This document shows, in pieces, positions 19,929 through 28,997 of a DNA stretch of 64,000 bases. Below the pieces are notes generated by a model that saw only the letters and a program-made list of their open reading frames with translations, did not search any database and was not told the DNA's origin. How positions within the stretch are numbered: the first letter of the stretch is position 1; every line of letters starts with the position of its first letter. The stretch spans positions 248,001 through 312,000 of the forward strand of contig NZ_AP017655.1 in NCBI RefSeq assembly GCF_002355855.1. The letters run 5' to 3'. Position numbers and translations under genes: made by a program. The stretch comes from Sphingobium cloacae (GTDB lineage: Bacteria > Pseudomonadota > Alphaproteobacteria > Sphingomonadales > Sphingomonadaceae).

Positions 19929-22141
19929 TGACCGATTTTCTCCTCGAACTGCGCTGCGAGGAAATCCCGGCGCGGATGCAGTGGAAGGCCTCCGAAGACC
20001 TCGCCCGTCTCTTCACCGAGGAACTGGGCAGGGCCGGGTTGAAGCCGGCGAGCATCGACAGCTTCGTGACGCCGCGCCGCCTCGCGCTGATCGCCCGCGA
20101 CCTGCCGCTGGAGACCGAGGCGGTGAGCGAGGAATTCAAAGGCCCCCGCACCAGCGCCCCCGCGCAGGCGCTCGAAGGCTTCCTCCGCAAGACCGGCTTG
20201 ACTCAGGAGCAGCTTGAAGATCGCGACGGTGTCTGGTTCGCGGTCGTCAACAAACCCGGCCGCGCCACGGCGGAACTTCTGGCGGAGGCCATCCCCGCGA
20301 TAATCCGCGCCTTTCCATGGCCCAAGTCGATGCGTTGGGGCACAGCGTCGAGGACGACCGAAAGCCTGCGCTGGGTCCGCCCGCTGCAAGGGATCGTGGC
20401 GATCCTCGGCGAAGATCTCGTGAACATGGAGATCGAAGGCATCCGGAGCGGCTACACCACGCTCGGCCACCGCTTCCATCATCCCGGCGAGATCACCATC
20501 GGCGGCGCGCATGATTATGTCGAGAAACTGCGCGCCTGCCATGTGATCGCCAGCCATCAGGAACGGCAGTCGATCATCGAGGCGAAGGCCAGGGAAGCCG
20601 CCGCCGCCGCGCATGGCTATAGCGTCATCGAGGACAAGGGTCTCGTCGCGGAGAATGCGGGCCTCACCGAATGGCCGGTGCCGCTGCTGGGCGATTTCGA
20701 TCCGGCGTTCCTTGAAGTGCCGCCTGAGGTTATTCAGCTAACCCTCCGCATCAACCAGAAATATTTCGTCCTGCGCGATCCGGCGGGCAAGCTTGCCCCC
20801 GCCTTCATCTGCTCCGCCAATATCGAGGCGAAGGATGGCGGCGCGGCGATCGTGGAGGGCAATCGCAAGGTTCTGGCCGCCCGCCTGTCGGACGCCCGCT
20901 TCTTCTGGGAGCAGGACCGCAAGACCCGCCTTGAGGACCATGCCCAGAAGCTGGAACGCATCACCTTCCACGAAAAGCTCGGCACCGTGGCCGACAAGGT
21001 GGAACGGGTCGCGAAGCTCGCCCGCTGGCTGGTGGAGGAAGGGATCGTCAAGGGCGCGGACGCCGATCAGGCCGAACAGGCGGCCCGCCTCGCCAAGGCC
21101 GATCTCGTCACCGAAATGGTCGGCGAGTTCCCCGAACTGCAAGGCGTCATGGGCGGCTATTATGCGCGTGCCGAAGGCTTGCCCGACGCCGTGGCCGACG
21201 CTATCCGCGATCATTACAAGCCGGTCGGGCAGGGGGATGAGGTGCCGGCCGCGCCGGTGACGGTGGCGGTGTCGCTGGCAGATAAGCTGGATACTCTGAG
21301 TGTCTTTTTTCACGAAAGATTGTTGCCGAGTGGGTCCAAAGATCCTTTTGCGCTTCGTCGTGCCGCCTTGGGTGTATTGCGCCTAATTGAAGAAAACTCC
21401 CTTCGTTTCTCGATGAAGAAGGCGGCGGCCCAACCTGTTATTAGGCTCACGGCTAAACGCGCATTCTCCGAAGATCGCAGAGCATTGGACATTTACTCCG
21501 AACTTCTTGCTGCAAAGCGCGCTGGGCAAGATTGGAAGACGATTGATGCTGAGGCGAGGGCCGATGCACGCTTTTTCTCGGACGAGACTATGCGGCGAGA
21601 CTTTGTCGAACCGTTTGCCCAAACGTTCTCCTTGCTTGAGGATTTCTTCGCTGATCGCCTCAAGGTCCAGCAGCGTGAAGCAGGCGTCCGTCACGACCTC
21701 ATCGATGCGGTGTTCGCGCTTGGTGGAGAGGACGATCTTGTCCGCCTGCTCGCCCGCGTGAAGGCATTGCAATCCTTCATTGCTACGGACGACGGCGCGA
21801 ATCTCCTTGCAGGCTACAAGCGCGCCGCGAATATCCTCAAGAAGGAAGGCGTGGAGCAGGCCGAGCGGATTTCCCTCAGTTACACGCCCGAACAGGCGGA
21901 AGCCGACCTGATCGCCGCGCTCGATACGGCGGAGCCTCGGGCGCGACAGGCGGTGGAGGCCGAGGATTTCGAAGGCGCGATGGCTGCGCTGGCGACTCTC
22001 CGCGCGCCCATCGACGCCTTTTTCGAAAGCGTCACGGTCAATGATGCCGATCCCGCCAAACGCACCGCGCGTCTCGCCCTGTTGGCGCGGGTCCGCGGGG
22101 CCGTTCACGCGGTAGCGGACTTTTTGAAAATTACGGGATAG
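19928..22141 (+). CDS. glyS: Glycine-tRNA ligase beta subunit
   Basis: A 737-residue beta subunit that binds tRNA-Gly. The N-terminal L-L-E-L-R-C-E-E-I-P-A is canonical, an HD-type domain lies in the middle, and an anticodon-binding domain at the C-terminus. It is longer than the roughly 690 residues typical of enteric GlyS: about residues 475-560 are extra, and the DNA from about 21,290 to 21,780 has visibly lower G+C and different codon choice than the rest of the gene. The reading frame is intact throughout. It overlaps glyQ by one base. Confidence 0.95.
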   Translation: MTDFLLELRCEEIPARMQWKASEDLARLFTEELGRAGLKPASIDSFVTPRRLALIARDLPLETEAVSEEFKGPRTSAPAQALEGFLRKTGLTQEQLEDRDGVWFAVVNKPGRATAELLAEAIPAIIRAFPWPKSMRWGTASRTTESLRWVRPLQGIVAILGEDLVNMEIEGIRSGYTTLGHRFHHPGEITIGGAHDYVEKLRACHVIASHQERQSIIEAKAREAAAAAHGYSVIEDKGLVAENAGLTEWPVPLLGDFDPAFLEVPPEVIQLTLRINQKYFVLRDPAGKLAPAFICSANIEAKDGGAAIVEGNRKVLAARLSDARFFWEQDRKTRLEDHAQKLERITFHEKLGTVADKVERVAKLARWLVEEGIVKGADADQAEQAARLAKADLVTEMVGEFPELQGVMGGYYARAEGLPDAVADAIRDHYKPVGQGDEVPAAPVTVAVSLADKLDTLSVFFHERLLPSGSKDPFALRRAALGVLRLIEENSLRFSMKKAAAQPVIRLTAKRAFSEDRRALDIYSELLAAKRAGQDWKTIDAEARADARFFSDETMRRDFVEPFAQTFSLLEDFFADRLKVQQREAGVRHDLIDAVFALGGEDDLVRLLARVKALQSFIATDDGANLLAGYKRAANILKKEGVEQAERISLSYTPEQAEADLIAALDTAEPRARQAVEAEDFEGAMAALATLRAPIDAFFESVTVNDADPAKRTARLALLARVRGAVHAVADFLKITG

Positions 22142-22287
22142 CGTTATAAAATGACGCGCCGCGTGGCAGTTTGGCGACGCTGGGCAGAAAATATCGTAAA
22201 AGCAGGTGCATTTATCGCCTGCATATTGTTTAGGGCTTGTTGCAACGCACAAAGATGCGGCCGACACTTTCTCAAGGGAGCCGCGCA
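22142..22287. other. glyS-ppdK intergenic region
   Basis: A short spacer, lower in G+C than its surroundings, likely holding the ppdK promoter. No hairpin with a T run was seen. Confidence 0.4.
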
Positions 22288-24990
22288 ATGTTGACGATGG
22301 AAGAGAACAGCATGAGCACTACGGCCACTCGTTATGTCTATCGTTTCGGCGGCGGCGTCGATGATGGCGGCAAGGGGGATAAAAATCTCCTCGGCGGCAA
22401 GGGCGCGAATCTGGACGGCATGGCCGCCATCGGCCTGCCCGTGCCTCCCGGCTTCACCATCACGACCGAGATGTGCACCCGCTATTATCAGGATGGCGGC
22501 GTCTATCCTGAAAGCCTGAGGGCGCAAGTCGCGAACGGCATCGCCCATATCGAATCGGTGACGGGCAAGAGGTTCGGCGATGCGTCCGATCCGTTGCTGG
22601 TGTCCGTCCGCTCCGGCGCGCGCATTTCGATGCCCGGCATGATGGACACGGTGCTGAACCTGGGCCTCAACGACGAAACCGTGCAGGGCCTTGCCGCCGC
22701 GTCGGGGGACGAGCGTTTCGCCTGGGACAGCTATCGCCGCTTCATCCAGATGTATTCGGACGTGGTGCTGGAACTGGACCATGGCGCGTTCGAGGAAGCG
22801 CTCGAAATCGCCAAGGAAGACCAGGGCTACACGCTCGACACGGAGATGAGCGCCGAGGATTGGAAGGCTCTCGTCGCGGAATATAAGGGGCTTGTTTCAA
22901 AGCTTTGGGGGAAACCTTTCCCGCAGGATGTGCACGACCAGCTCTGGGGCGCGATCAGCGCCGTATTCGGATCGTGGCAGGCGGACCGCGCGAAGGTCTA
23001 TCGCCGCCTGAACGCGATCCCGCACGATTGGGGCACCGCCGTCAACGTGCAGGCGATGGTGTTCGGCAATATGGGCGACACTTCGGCGACCGGCGTCGCC
23101 TTCACCCGCGATCCGGCGACGGGCGAGAACGCCTATTATGGCGAATATCTCATCAACGCGCAGGGCGAGGACGTGGTGGCGGGCATCCGCACCCCGCAAT
23201 ATCTGACGAAACAAGCCCGCGAGCGGGCAGGAGCCAAGCCGCTTTCGATGGAAGAGGCGATGCCCGGAACCTATGCCGAACTGGCCCGCGTGTTCGAGAT
23301 CCTCGAAAAGCACTATCGCGACATGCAGGACATCGAGTTCACGGTGCAGCAGGGCAAGCTCTGGATGCTCCAGACCCGTTCGGGCAAGCGCACCGCCAAG
23401 GCCGCGCTCAAGATCGCGGTCGACATGGCGCGCGAAGGGCTGATTTCCGAAGAGGAGGCCGTCGCCCGCGTCGATCCCGCCGCGCTCGACCAGCTTCTCC
23501 ACCCGACGCTTGATCCCAAGGCGCCGCGCGACGTGCTGACCAAGGGGCTGCCCGCTTCGCCGGGCGCGGCTTCGGGCGCGATCGTGTTCGATGCCGATAC
23601 CGCCGAGCGCCGCAACGAACTGGGCGATGCCGTCATCCTCGTCCGCGTGGAAACCAGTCCGGAAGACATTCACGGCATGCACGCGGCCAAGGGCATCCTG
23701 ACCGCGCGCGGCGGCATGACCAGCCACGCCGCCGTGGTGGCGCGCGGCATGGGCCGCCCCTGCGTGTCCGGCGCGGGCAGCCTGTCCATCGATAATGCGA
23801 GCAAGGTCCTGCGCATCGGCAGCCGCGAATTGAAGGAAGGCGACATCCTCACCATCGACGGCGCGACCGGCGAAGTGATGGCCGGCGAAGTGCCGACCGT
23901 GCAGCCCGAACTGGCGGGCGATTTCGGTACGCTGATGGGCTGGGCCGACAAGGTGCGCCGCCTCAAGGTCCGCGCCAATGCGGAAACGCCGCTGGACTGC
24001 CAGACCGCCCGCGATTTCGGCGCGGAAGGCGTGGGCCTGTGCCGCACGGAACATATGTTCTTCGACGCCGCCCGCATCACCGCCGTGCGCGAGATGATCC
24101 TCGCCGACACGGAAAAGGGCCGCCGAGCCGCGCTCGACAAGTTGTTGCCCGAACAGCGCGACGACTTTGCGCAGATTTTCATGGTGATGGCTGGCCTGCC
24201 CGTCACCATCCGTCTGCTCGATCCGCCGCTGCACGAATTCCTTCCCCATGGCGAGGCGGAGTTCGAGGAAGTGGCCAAGGCTGCGGGCGTCGGCGTCGAC
24301 GCGCTCAAACGCCGTGCCGCCGAGCTGCACGAATTCAACCCGATGCTCGGCCATCGCGGTTGCCGTCTGGGCGTCACCTATCCTGAAATCTATGAAATGC
24401 AGGCCCGCGCGATCTTCGAGGCCGCCTTGCTCGTCAAGCAGCGCAGCGGTGAAGCGCCGATCCCGGAGATCATGATCCCGCTCGTCGCGACGAAGAAGGA
24501 GCTGGAGCTGATGAAGGCGATCGTCGATCGCGTCGCCAGCGAAGTCTTCGTCGAACAGGGCGCGACCGTCGACTATCTGGTCGGCACCATGATCGAACTG
24601 CCCCGCGCCGCGCTCAAGGCGGGAGAGATCGCCGAGGTGGGCGAGTTCTTCTCCTTCGGCACCAATGATCTTACCCAGACCACCATCGGCATCAGCCGCG
24701 ACGATGCGGGCCGTTTCCTGACGCAATATGTCGACAAGGGCATTTTCGCGCGCGACCCCTTCGTCAGTATCGATGTGGAAGGGGTCGGCCAGTTGATCGA
24801 ACTGGCCGTCGAACGCGGCCGCGCCACGCGTAGCGGCATCAAGCTGGGCATTTGCGGCGAGCATGGCGGCGATCCCGCCTCCATCGCCTTCTGCGAGCAA
24901 ACCAACCTCGATTATGTGTCGGCATCGCCCTATCGCGTGCCCATTGCCCGACTGGCGGCCGCTCAGGCGGCTTTGGCTCGGAAGGCTTGA
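22288..24990 (+). CDS. ppdK: Pyruvate, phosphate dikinase
   Basis: About 900 residues. It interconverts pyruvate, ATP and phosphate with PEP, AMP and pyrophosphate. The N-terminal ATP-grasp part begins Y-R-F-G-G-G and L-G-G-K-G-A-N-L; the swivelling phospho-histidine domain has G-G-M-T-S-H-A-A-V-V-A-R-G near residue 479; the C-terminal PEP/pyruvate barrel has F-G-T-N-D-L-T-Q-T and G-I-C-G-E-H-G-G-D. Three ATGs (22288, 22297, 22312) are in frame; 22288 has AAGGGA at good spacing. A clear terminator follows. Confidence 0.95.
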   Translation: MLTMEENSMSTTATRYVYRFGGGVDDGGKGDKNLLGGKGANLDGMAAIGLPVPPGFTITTEMCTRYYQDGGVYPESLRAQVANGIAHIESVTGKRFGDASDPLLVSVRSGARISMPGMMDTVLNLGLNDETVQGLAAASGDERFAWDSYRRFIQMYSDVVLELDHGAFEEALEIAKEDQGYTLDTEMSAEDWKALVAEYKGLVSKLWGKPFPQDVHDQLWGAISAVFGSWQADRAKVYRRLNAIPHDWGTAVNVQAMVFGNMGDTSATGVAFTRDPATGENAYYGEYLINAQGEDVVAGIRTPQYLTKQARERAGAKPLSMEEAMPGTYAELARVFEILEKHYRDMQDIEFTVQQGKLWMLQTRSGKRTAKAALKIAVDMAREGLISEEEAVARVDPAALDQLLHPTLDPKAPRDVLTKGLPASPGAASGAIVFDADTAERRNELGDAVILVRVETSPEDIHGMHAAKGILTARGGMTSHAAVVARGMGRPCVSGAGSLSIDNASKVLRIGSRELKEGDILTIDGATGEVMAGEVPTVQPELAGDFGTLMGWADKVRRLKVRANAETPLDCQTARDFGAEGVGLCRTEHMFFDAARITAVREMILADTEKGRRAALDKLLPEQRDDFAQIFMVMAGLPVTIRLLDPPLHEFLPHGEAEFEEVAKAAGVGVDALKRRAAELHEFNPMLGHRGCRLGVTYPEIYEMQARAIFEAALLVKQRSGEAPIPEIMIPLVATKKELELMKAIVDRVASEVFVEQGATVDYLVGTMIELPRAALKAGEIAEVGEFFSFGTNDLTQTTIGISRDDAGRFLTQYVDKGIFARDPFVSIDVEGVGQLIELAVERGRATRSGIKLGICGEHGGDPASIAFCEQTNLDYVSASPYRVPIARLAAAQAALARKA

Positions 24991-25000
24991 GAGAAGGAAG

Positions 25001-25025
25001 GGGCGGGCTGATTACCCGCCCTTTT
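25001..25025 (+). terminator. Rho-independent terminator after ppdK
   Basis: A perfect 7-base stem GGGCGGG/CCCGCCC with a 7-base loop, followed at once by TTTT, 10 bases after the ppdK stop. Confidence 0.88.
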
Positions 25026-25134
25026 CTGGGAATGCTCCAAGTGCAAAGCCGGTTCGACAGACGGCTTGGAGGATTTCGGCCGGCCCGCGCCCGACGGGTC
25101 TCCCGGGCCGGCCTTCGGCGTATCGGATTCCGCG

Positions 25135-25635
25135 TTATCGGGAGGTGACGGGCCGGTCATAGCGGCGGCCATGTTCGTCCAGTTTTCCGTCCTGCAACAG
25201 CCGGGCCTGTTCGGGCCATTCCTCGCGATGGATGGTCCCGGGGGATCGCCCCAGCCGCCCTTCCAACGTCGCCTGCTGCTCGTCCGAAAGATCCGCGATC
25301 TGCGAGTAGCGATGATAGCCCGCTTCATTCAGCGAGATTTCGTCCTGCAACGTCACGCCGCTGATCATGCTGAGGTCGTCCCGGCCATAAACCGCGCCCG
25401 CCACGGCTGAGGCGGTTCCGGGTCCGATGGGACCTGATTGCCTCTCCAGCTCGGCAATCCGCTCATTGGCGGCCTGAAGGCGCTGGTCGCGGTCCTGAAT
25501 GCTGTGCCTGTGACCGATCTGTTCGTCGCGCCAGAGCCTCTTATACTTGCCTCGACCGCTGATCATCAACCCCAGGATCACCCCGGCGACGAGGGCGATG
25601 GCGAGCAGTGCGATCTCATTCAGGGTAAAGGACAT
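25135..25635 (-). CDS. Membrane-anchored protein with H3TH/helix-hairpin-helix-like domain
   Basis: A 166-residue protein. One N-terminal membrane helix (about residues 5-25) is followed by a charged coiled-coil-like stretch (about 45-68), a flexible linker and a C-terminal domain reading D-D-L-x-M-I-S-G-V-x-x-x-x-E-x-x-L-N-E-x-G-x-x-x-Y-x-Q-I-A-D-L. That pattern is the helix-3-turn-helix seen in predicted 5' nuclease-like proteins and at the end of some L21/NuoE variants. No catalytic residues are evident. Function unknown. Confidence 0.75.
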   Translation of the reverse strand: MSFTLNEIALLAIALVAGVILGLMISGRGKYKRLWRDEQIGHRHSIQDRDQRLQAANERIAELERQSGPIGPGTASAVAGAVYGRDDLSMISGVTLQDEISLNEAGYHRYSQIADLSDEQQATLEGRLGRSPGTIHREEWPEQARLLQDGKLDEHGRRYDRPVTSR

Positions 25636-25774
25636 GAGGGCTCCTCTCTGTGGAGGGGTGAACGGTTTGGCGCCCGGAAAGTTGCCTGCGCAGGAGCGGG
25701 GCGGGAAGGAACAAAAAAAAGAGAAAAAGGGGGTTGCTCAAATATCCGCCCCCCTCTATCTGCCGCTCCACAAC

Positions 25775-25851
25775 GCGCCCGTAGCTCAGCTGGATAGAGC
25801 ATCAGACTACGAATCTGAGGGTCGGACGTTCGAATCGTTCCGGGCGCGCCA
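25775..25851 (+). tRNA. tRNA-Arg (anticodon ACG)
   Basis: A 77-base gene with acceptor GCGCCCG pairing CGGGCGC, D arm with GCTC/GAGC, anticodon loop CTACGAA (anticodon ACG), T loop TTCGAAT and an encoded CCA. Its 3' 45 bases are also the antisense of the last codons of the serine recombinase, so it is the likely attachment site of the conjugative element. Confidence 0.97.
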
Positions 25852-27507
25852 TTTCGGTTCAAAACCACGAACGCCTAGCACCGCCGCCTCTACGCCAGAG
25901 GCGGCGGTGAGGGTGCGCAGCAACTCGGTGCGGGTGCCGAGGATGCGGACCTCGGTCTTGCTGACCACTTCGACGCGCTGGGCGACCGCACGCAGATGGT
26001 CGCGAGCGAACGAACCATCATCGTTCCGCAGCTTGCGCTTCGCGGCCAGGGCGAACCGCCGCAAGCTCTCGGCCGTGATCGCGGGGCCGATCTTCTCGAT
26101 ATGCGCCACGGCCCGCTCGGCATCGCCCCTGGTCTGGTCGCGGATCACAGTCAGCTCGGCGATCCGATCCTTGAGCGACGAATCGCGCATGTCGATCAGG
26201 CCATCCTCGATCGCCTCGTAAAGCCGCTTGAGCTTCGTTTCCGCCTCGGTCGCGCGGCGCTCCAGCTCGGCGACGTGCTGGCGGCGTCGATCGACCCATT
26301 CGTCGCGCCGGTCGATGATCTGATCCATCAGGGCTTCGAGCCGCTTGGGTTCGAGCAGGCGGGTTTCCAGATGCTCGGCGACCGCCGAGTCCAACTTGTC
26401 CATCGGGATCGTGAGGCCGGGGCAACCTTTCGCGCCCTGCCGCGCCTTAGTCGAGCAGGTGTAATAGCGATACTCGCGGCCGACGCTGCTGGTGCCGGTG
26501 CGCAGCGTCATCGCCCCGCCGCAGCACGCACAGAAGCAGATGCCCGTAAGCAGCGTCGTGCCGCCCACGGCGCGCGGTGGCATCGCCATTGGACTGCGCG
26601 CCTTCAAGGACCGCTGCACGGCCTCCCATTCGACCCTGGTGACAATCGGCGGCACTTCCATGACCGCGTGTTCGGCCTGGGGCTTTGGCGTGCGCGTCTT
26701 GTGATCGCGGGTGTTGAAGCGATGCTCGCCGATATAGGTGGTGCGCGTGAGCACCTGATGGACGGCGGCCAAGCCCCAGCGCCCGCCGGTGCGCGTGCGG
26801 ATATTGTTGTCGTTGAGCCAGGTGGCGATCCGCTTGAGGCCCATTGCGCCGCTGTTGTCGATCCCGTTGAGCGCCATGCGGTAGATCAGCCGCACGGTCT
26901 CGGCATGGATCGGGTCGATCTCCAGCTTCTTCTTCAACTTCGCGCCGCGCTGTTCGGACACGACGATACGATAGCCGATCGGCGCCCGCGCTCCGTTCCA
27001 GAAGCCTTGCCGGGCGTTCTCGTTCATCGCCCGCAGCGTGTGCTTGGCATTCTCCTTCGACTGATATTCGTCGAACAGCGTCATGATTTGACGCATCATC
27101 ACGCTCATCGGATCATCGCCCAGGTCTTGCGTGATGGAGACGAGCTTGACCCCATTCTTCGCCAGCTTGCGGACGTAGAACTCGAACTGGAACTGATCGC
27201 GGAAGAAGCGCGAGAAGCTATGGACGACGATCACGTTGAACGCTGGCGGCTTTTCCATCGCCGCGTCGATCATCGCCTGGAATGAAGGCCGGCGATCATC
27301 GGTCGCGGTGTTGCCCGGCTCGACGAACTCCGTCGCAATCTCCCAACCCTTGCCAGTGCAGTAGTTTTCCATCTGGCGACGCTGATCGGGGATCGACAGG
27401 TCATGTTCCGCCTGGCGGGGCGTCGAGACGCGCAGATAAAGAGCGGCGCGGGAGGTCGCCAGGACCGGCGCCTCATCCTCATATCGTTGCAGGGCGGCGC
27501 TAGTCAT
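25807..27507 (-). CDS. Large serine recombinase (ICE integrase)
   Basis: A 566-residue large serine recombinase. The N-terminal resolvase domain has A-A-L-Y-L-R-V-S-T with catalytic Ser28 and D-R-x-P-S-F-Q-A-M; a recombinase domain follows (about 185-300), then a zinc ribbon C-F-C-A-C-C-G-G...Y-Y-T-C and C-P-G, a coiled coil (about 400-460) and a tail. The last 14 codons are the antisense of the tRNA-Arg 3' end and the TAG stop lies in its anticodon loop, so the natural C-terminus depends on integration. AAGGAG precedes the ATG at 27507. Expected to catalyse integration, and excision with a directionality factor. Confidence 0.93.
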   Translation of the reverse strand: MTSAALQRYEDEAPVLATSRAALYLRVSTPRQAEHDLSIPDQRRQMENYCTGKGWEIATEFVEPGNTATDDRRPSFQAMIDAAMEKPPAFNVIVVHSFSRFFRDQFQFEFYVRKLAKNGVKLVSITQDLGDDPMSVMMRQIMTLFDEYQSKENAKHTLRAMNENARQGFWNGARAPIGYRIVVSEQRGAKLKKKLEIDPIHAETVRLIYRMALNGIDNSGAMGLKRIATWLNDNNIRTRTGGRWGLAAVHQVLTRTTYIGEHRFNTRDHKTRTPKPQAEHAVMEVPPIVTRVEWEAVQRSLKARSPMAMPPRAVGGTTLLTGICFCACCGGAMTLRTGTSSVGREYRYYTCSTKARQGAKGCPGLTIPMDKLDSAVAEHLETRLLEPKRLEALMDQIIDRRDEWVDRRRQHVAELERRATEAETKLKRLYEAIEDGLIDMRDSSLKDRIAELTVIRDQTRGDAERAVAHIEKIGPAITAESLRRFALAAKRKLRNDDGSFARDHLRAVAQRVEVVSKTEVRILGTRTELLRTLTAASGVEAAVLGVRGFEPKWRARNDSNVRPSDS

Positions 27508-27525
27508 GACGCTTCACTCCTTACT

Positions 27526-27777
27526 TCATGGCAAGGGACCGAACAGCGCGTCCAATTCCTTGCGTAGATGGCCTTCGATGACGCGCAGCTCGGCGTCGCT
27601 GATAGGCGGTTGCTCGGGCCAGTCGTCGGTGACGACGATCGGGCCGTCATTCTTCGATGCGCGAGCGCGGGCGTGCGGACGCTGTTGCGGTTGCGGCTGC
27701 ATATAGTCGTGCAGGTCTTCGAGACCTTCCGACCATTGGCGGGGCGCACGGCGGCGACGTTTGCGAGGTAGGGCCAT
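27526..27777 (-). CDS. Small hypothetical protein upstream of recombinase
   Basis: An 83-residue protein with a very basic N-terminus (P-R-K-R-R-R-R-A-P), a Pro/Gln-rich middle and an acidic helical C-terminal half ending L-R-K-E-L-D-A-L-F-G-P. No recognised domain. It sits 18 bases before the recombinase start and 67 bases after yhaV, on the same strand, so it is probably part of the same transcript. The ribosome site is weak. It may be a DNA-binding accessory protein; that is inference from charge only. Confidence 0.55.
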   Translation of the reverse strand: MALPRKRRRRAPRQWSEGLEDLHDYMQPQPQQRPHARARASKNDGPIVVTDDWPEQPPISDAELRVIEGHLRKELDALFGPLP

Positions 27778-27844
27778 GCGCCAACGGTGGCTGGCGGCGG
27801 CGATCGGCGCAAATCGCGAAGCGCAGCGTAGCAGAGATACGTGC

Positions 27845-28336
27845 TCACGGCGGTCCAGGCGTAGTCGCATCCAGCCGGGCTTGCGCCTCCGACTCGCTCG
27901 CCGCCTTCAACAGTGCCGCCCAATCGTCGGGCGGATTGCCCTTGTCGAGCATCTTGCGGAACACAGCATAGGCGTCCGACTTCGATCCATAGGTGCGCAG
28001 CGTGGTTTCGTCGTTCACCCAGGCGAAGACAATGATCTTCGCGCTGGTGCTGTAGCGGAAGAACAAGCGGAACCTTCCGCCGCCGAACTTCGCCCGGAAC
28101 CAATGCTTGCGGTCATCCCCAAGCGTGCCGCCCTGACGATACTCCGGGCGCGTCGGGTCTTGCGGAATGGTATCGAACACGAGCTGGCGCAATGCCGCCA
28201 GCAGTTTCGCATTGGCCGACTTGCGCCAACCGCGCGGGTCTTTCTGCCGCGAGCGCGCGACGGCCGCCCCGAGCTTCTCGAACTGATCGAGAAACAGGGG
28301 ATGGGCAAAGAGCTGCCACCCGTTGACGACCATCAT
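27845..28336 (-). CDS. yhaV: Type II toxin YhaV
   Basis: A 163-residue RelE-superfamily ribonuclease toxin of the YhaV type. Recognisable blocks: N-G-W-x-L-F-A-H-P-L-F-L-D-Q-F-x-x-L near the start, H-W-F-R-A-K-F-G-G-G-R-F-R-L-F-F-R-Y in the middle and V-F-A-W-V-N-D-E-T-T-L-R-T-Y-G-S-K-x-D-A-Y toward the end; these include the Arg and aromatic residues of the active site. Such toxins cut mRNA on the ribosome. Its start overlaps the antitoxin stop (ATGA). Confidence 0.93.
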   Translation of the reverse strand: MMVVNGWQLFAHPLFLDQFEKLGAAVARSRQKDPRGWRKSANAKLLAALRQLVFDTIPQDPTRPEYRQGGTLGDDRKHWFRAKFGGGRFRLFFRYSTSAKIIVFAWVNDETTLRTYGSKSDAYAVFRKMLDKGNPPDDWAALLKAASESEAQARLDATTPGPP

Positions 28337-28662
28337 CAGAGATCGACATCGCCGTCGATCGGCGCGTCGAGATCGACCTTCACGCCTTCCGTTAGAGCGG
28401 CGATGCGCTCGGCCAGCGCGGGGGTGAGCGCCGTCAGCGCCTCGGGCCGGCGTTTGATGTCCTCGGCCAGAAACGCCAGAAAGCCGTCGATCGCCGGATC
28501 GTCATGGTCCGCGTCGGCGCGATGCACTGATACCCCATGCTCATCGACACGGAAGGCAATCTTGCCCCCGTAATCGACGCCGAGCGCCTGACGGACGGAC
28601 TTCGGAATCGTCGTCTGGCCCTTGGCGGTGATGGTGCTGACTTCTTCGAGCAATGCCGGCAT
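28336..28662 (-). CDS. prlF: Antitoxin PrlF (SohA)
   Basis: A 108-residue antitoxin. The N-terminal AbrB/SpoVT-like swapped-hairpin domain reads S-T-I-T-A-K-G-Q-T-T-I-P-K-S-V-R-Q-A-L-G; the C-terminal acidic part should wrap the YhaV toxin. The domain binds DNA, and a 7-7-7 inverted repeat overlaps its own promoter, fitting autoregulation. Together with yhaV it should stabilise the element in the population. Confidence 0.93.
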   Translation of the reverse strand: MPALLEEVSTITAKGQTTIPKSVRQALGVDYGGKIAFRVDEHGVSVHRADADHDDPAIDGFLAFLAEDIKRRPEALTALTPALAERIAALTEGVKVDLDAPIDGDVDL

Positions 28663-28672
28663 GACGAAATCT

Positions 28673-28713
28673 CCTTACCCCACGAAGGTAAGGAAAAAGC
28701 ATTACTTTGTCAA
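28673..28713 (-). promoter_or_regulatory. prlF-yhaV promoter with overlapping operator
   Basis: On the minus strand, TTGACA (28708-28713) and TACCTT (28685-28690) are separated by exactly 17 bases, followed by AAGGAG ahead of the prlF ATG. A perfect inverted repeat CCTTACC-N7-GGTAAGG (28673-28679, 28687-28693) covers the -10 element, the expected place for repression by the PrlF-YhaV complex. Confidence 0.75.
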
Positions 28714-28997
28714 GGTGTAGTTGGTCCTGGTGGACATCATGGGCCGGCCAGGGCCGGCGTCATTTTCCTTCGCACCGCAAGCGGCGCGACCGCTGCTAAG
28801 GACAAGCCCTCGCGCGGCGCAAGAAAACTCTCGGACCTTTCGCGGCATAAACGGCCCGCTCCCCGCAAGCGGTCCCCTCCATTTATTCCACGGTGCCCGA
28901 GACTTGTCTGGCGCCTTTCTACCCCAGTCTCGGCGACGGCCAGAAGGTCAGGCGGGGCGCTTCGCTACGCTGACCTTCAGACCCGAGGATTAGAGAC
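28714..28997. other. Spacer between prlF promoter and methyltransferase
   Basis: About 280 bases between divergent genes. I see no coding frame with family features and no clear promoter for the methyltransferase. Confidence 0.4.

Noticed and set aside
22897..24900. Long open frame on the minus strand
   Set aside because: Antisense shadow of ppdK; the sense strand has all catalytic motifs.
27504..28103. 200-codon minus-strand frame overlapping yhaV
   Set aside because: It is yhaV and the small basic gene read out of frame; no family features.
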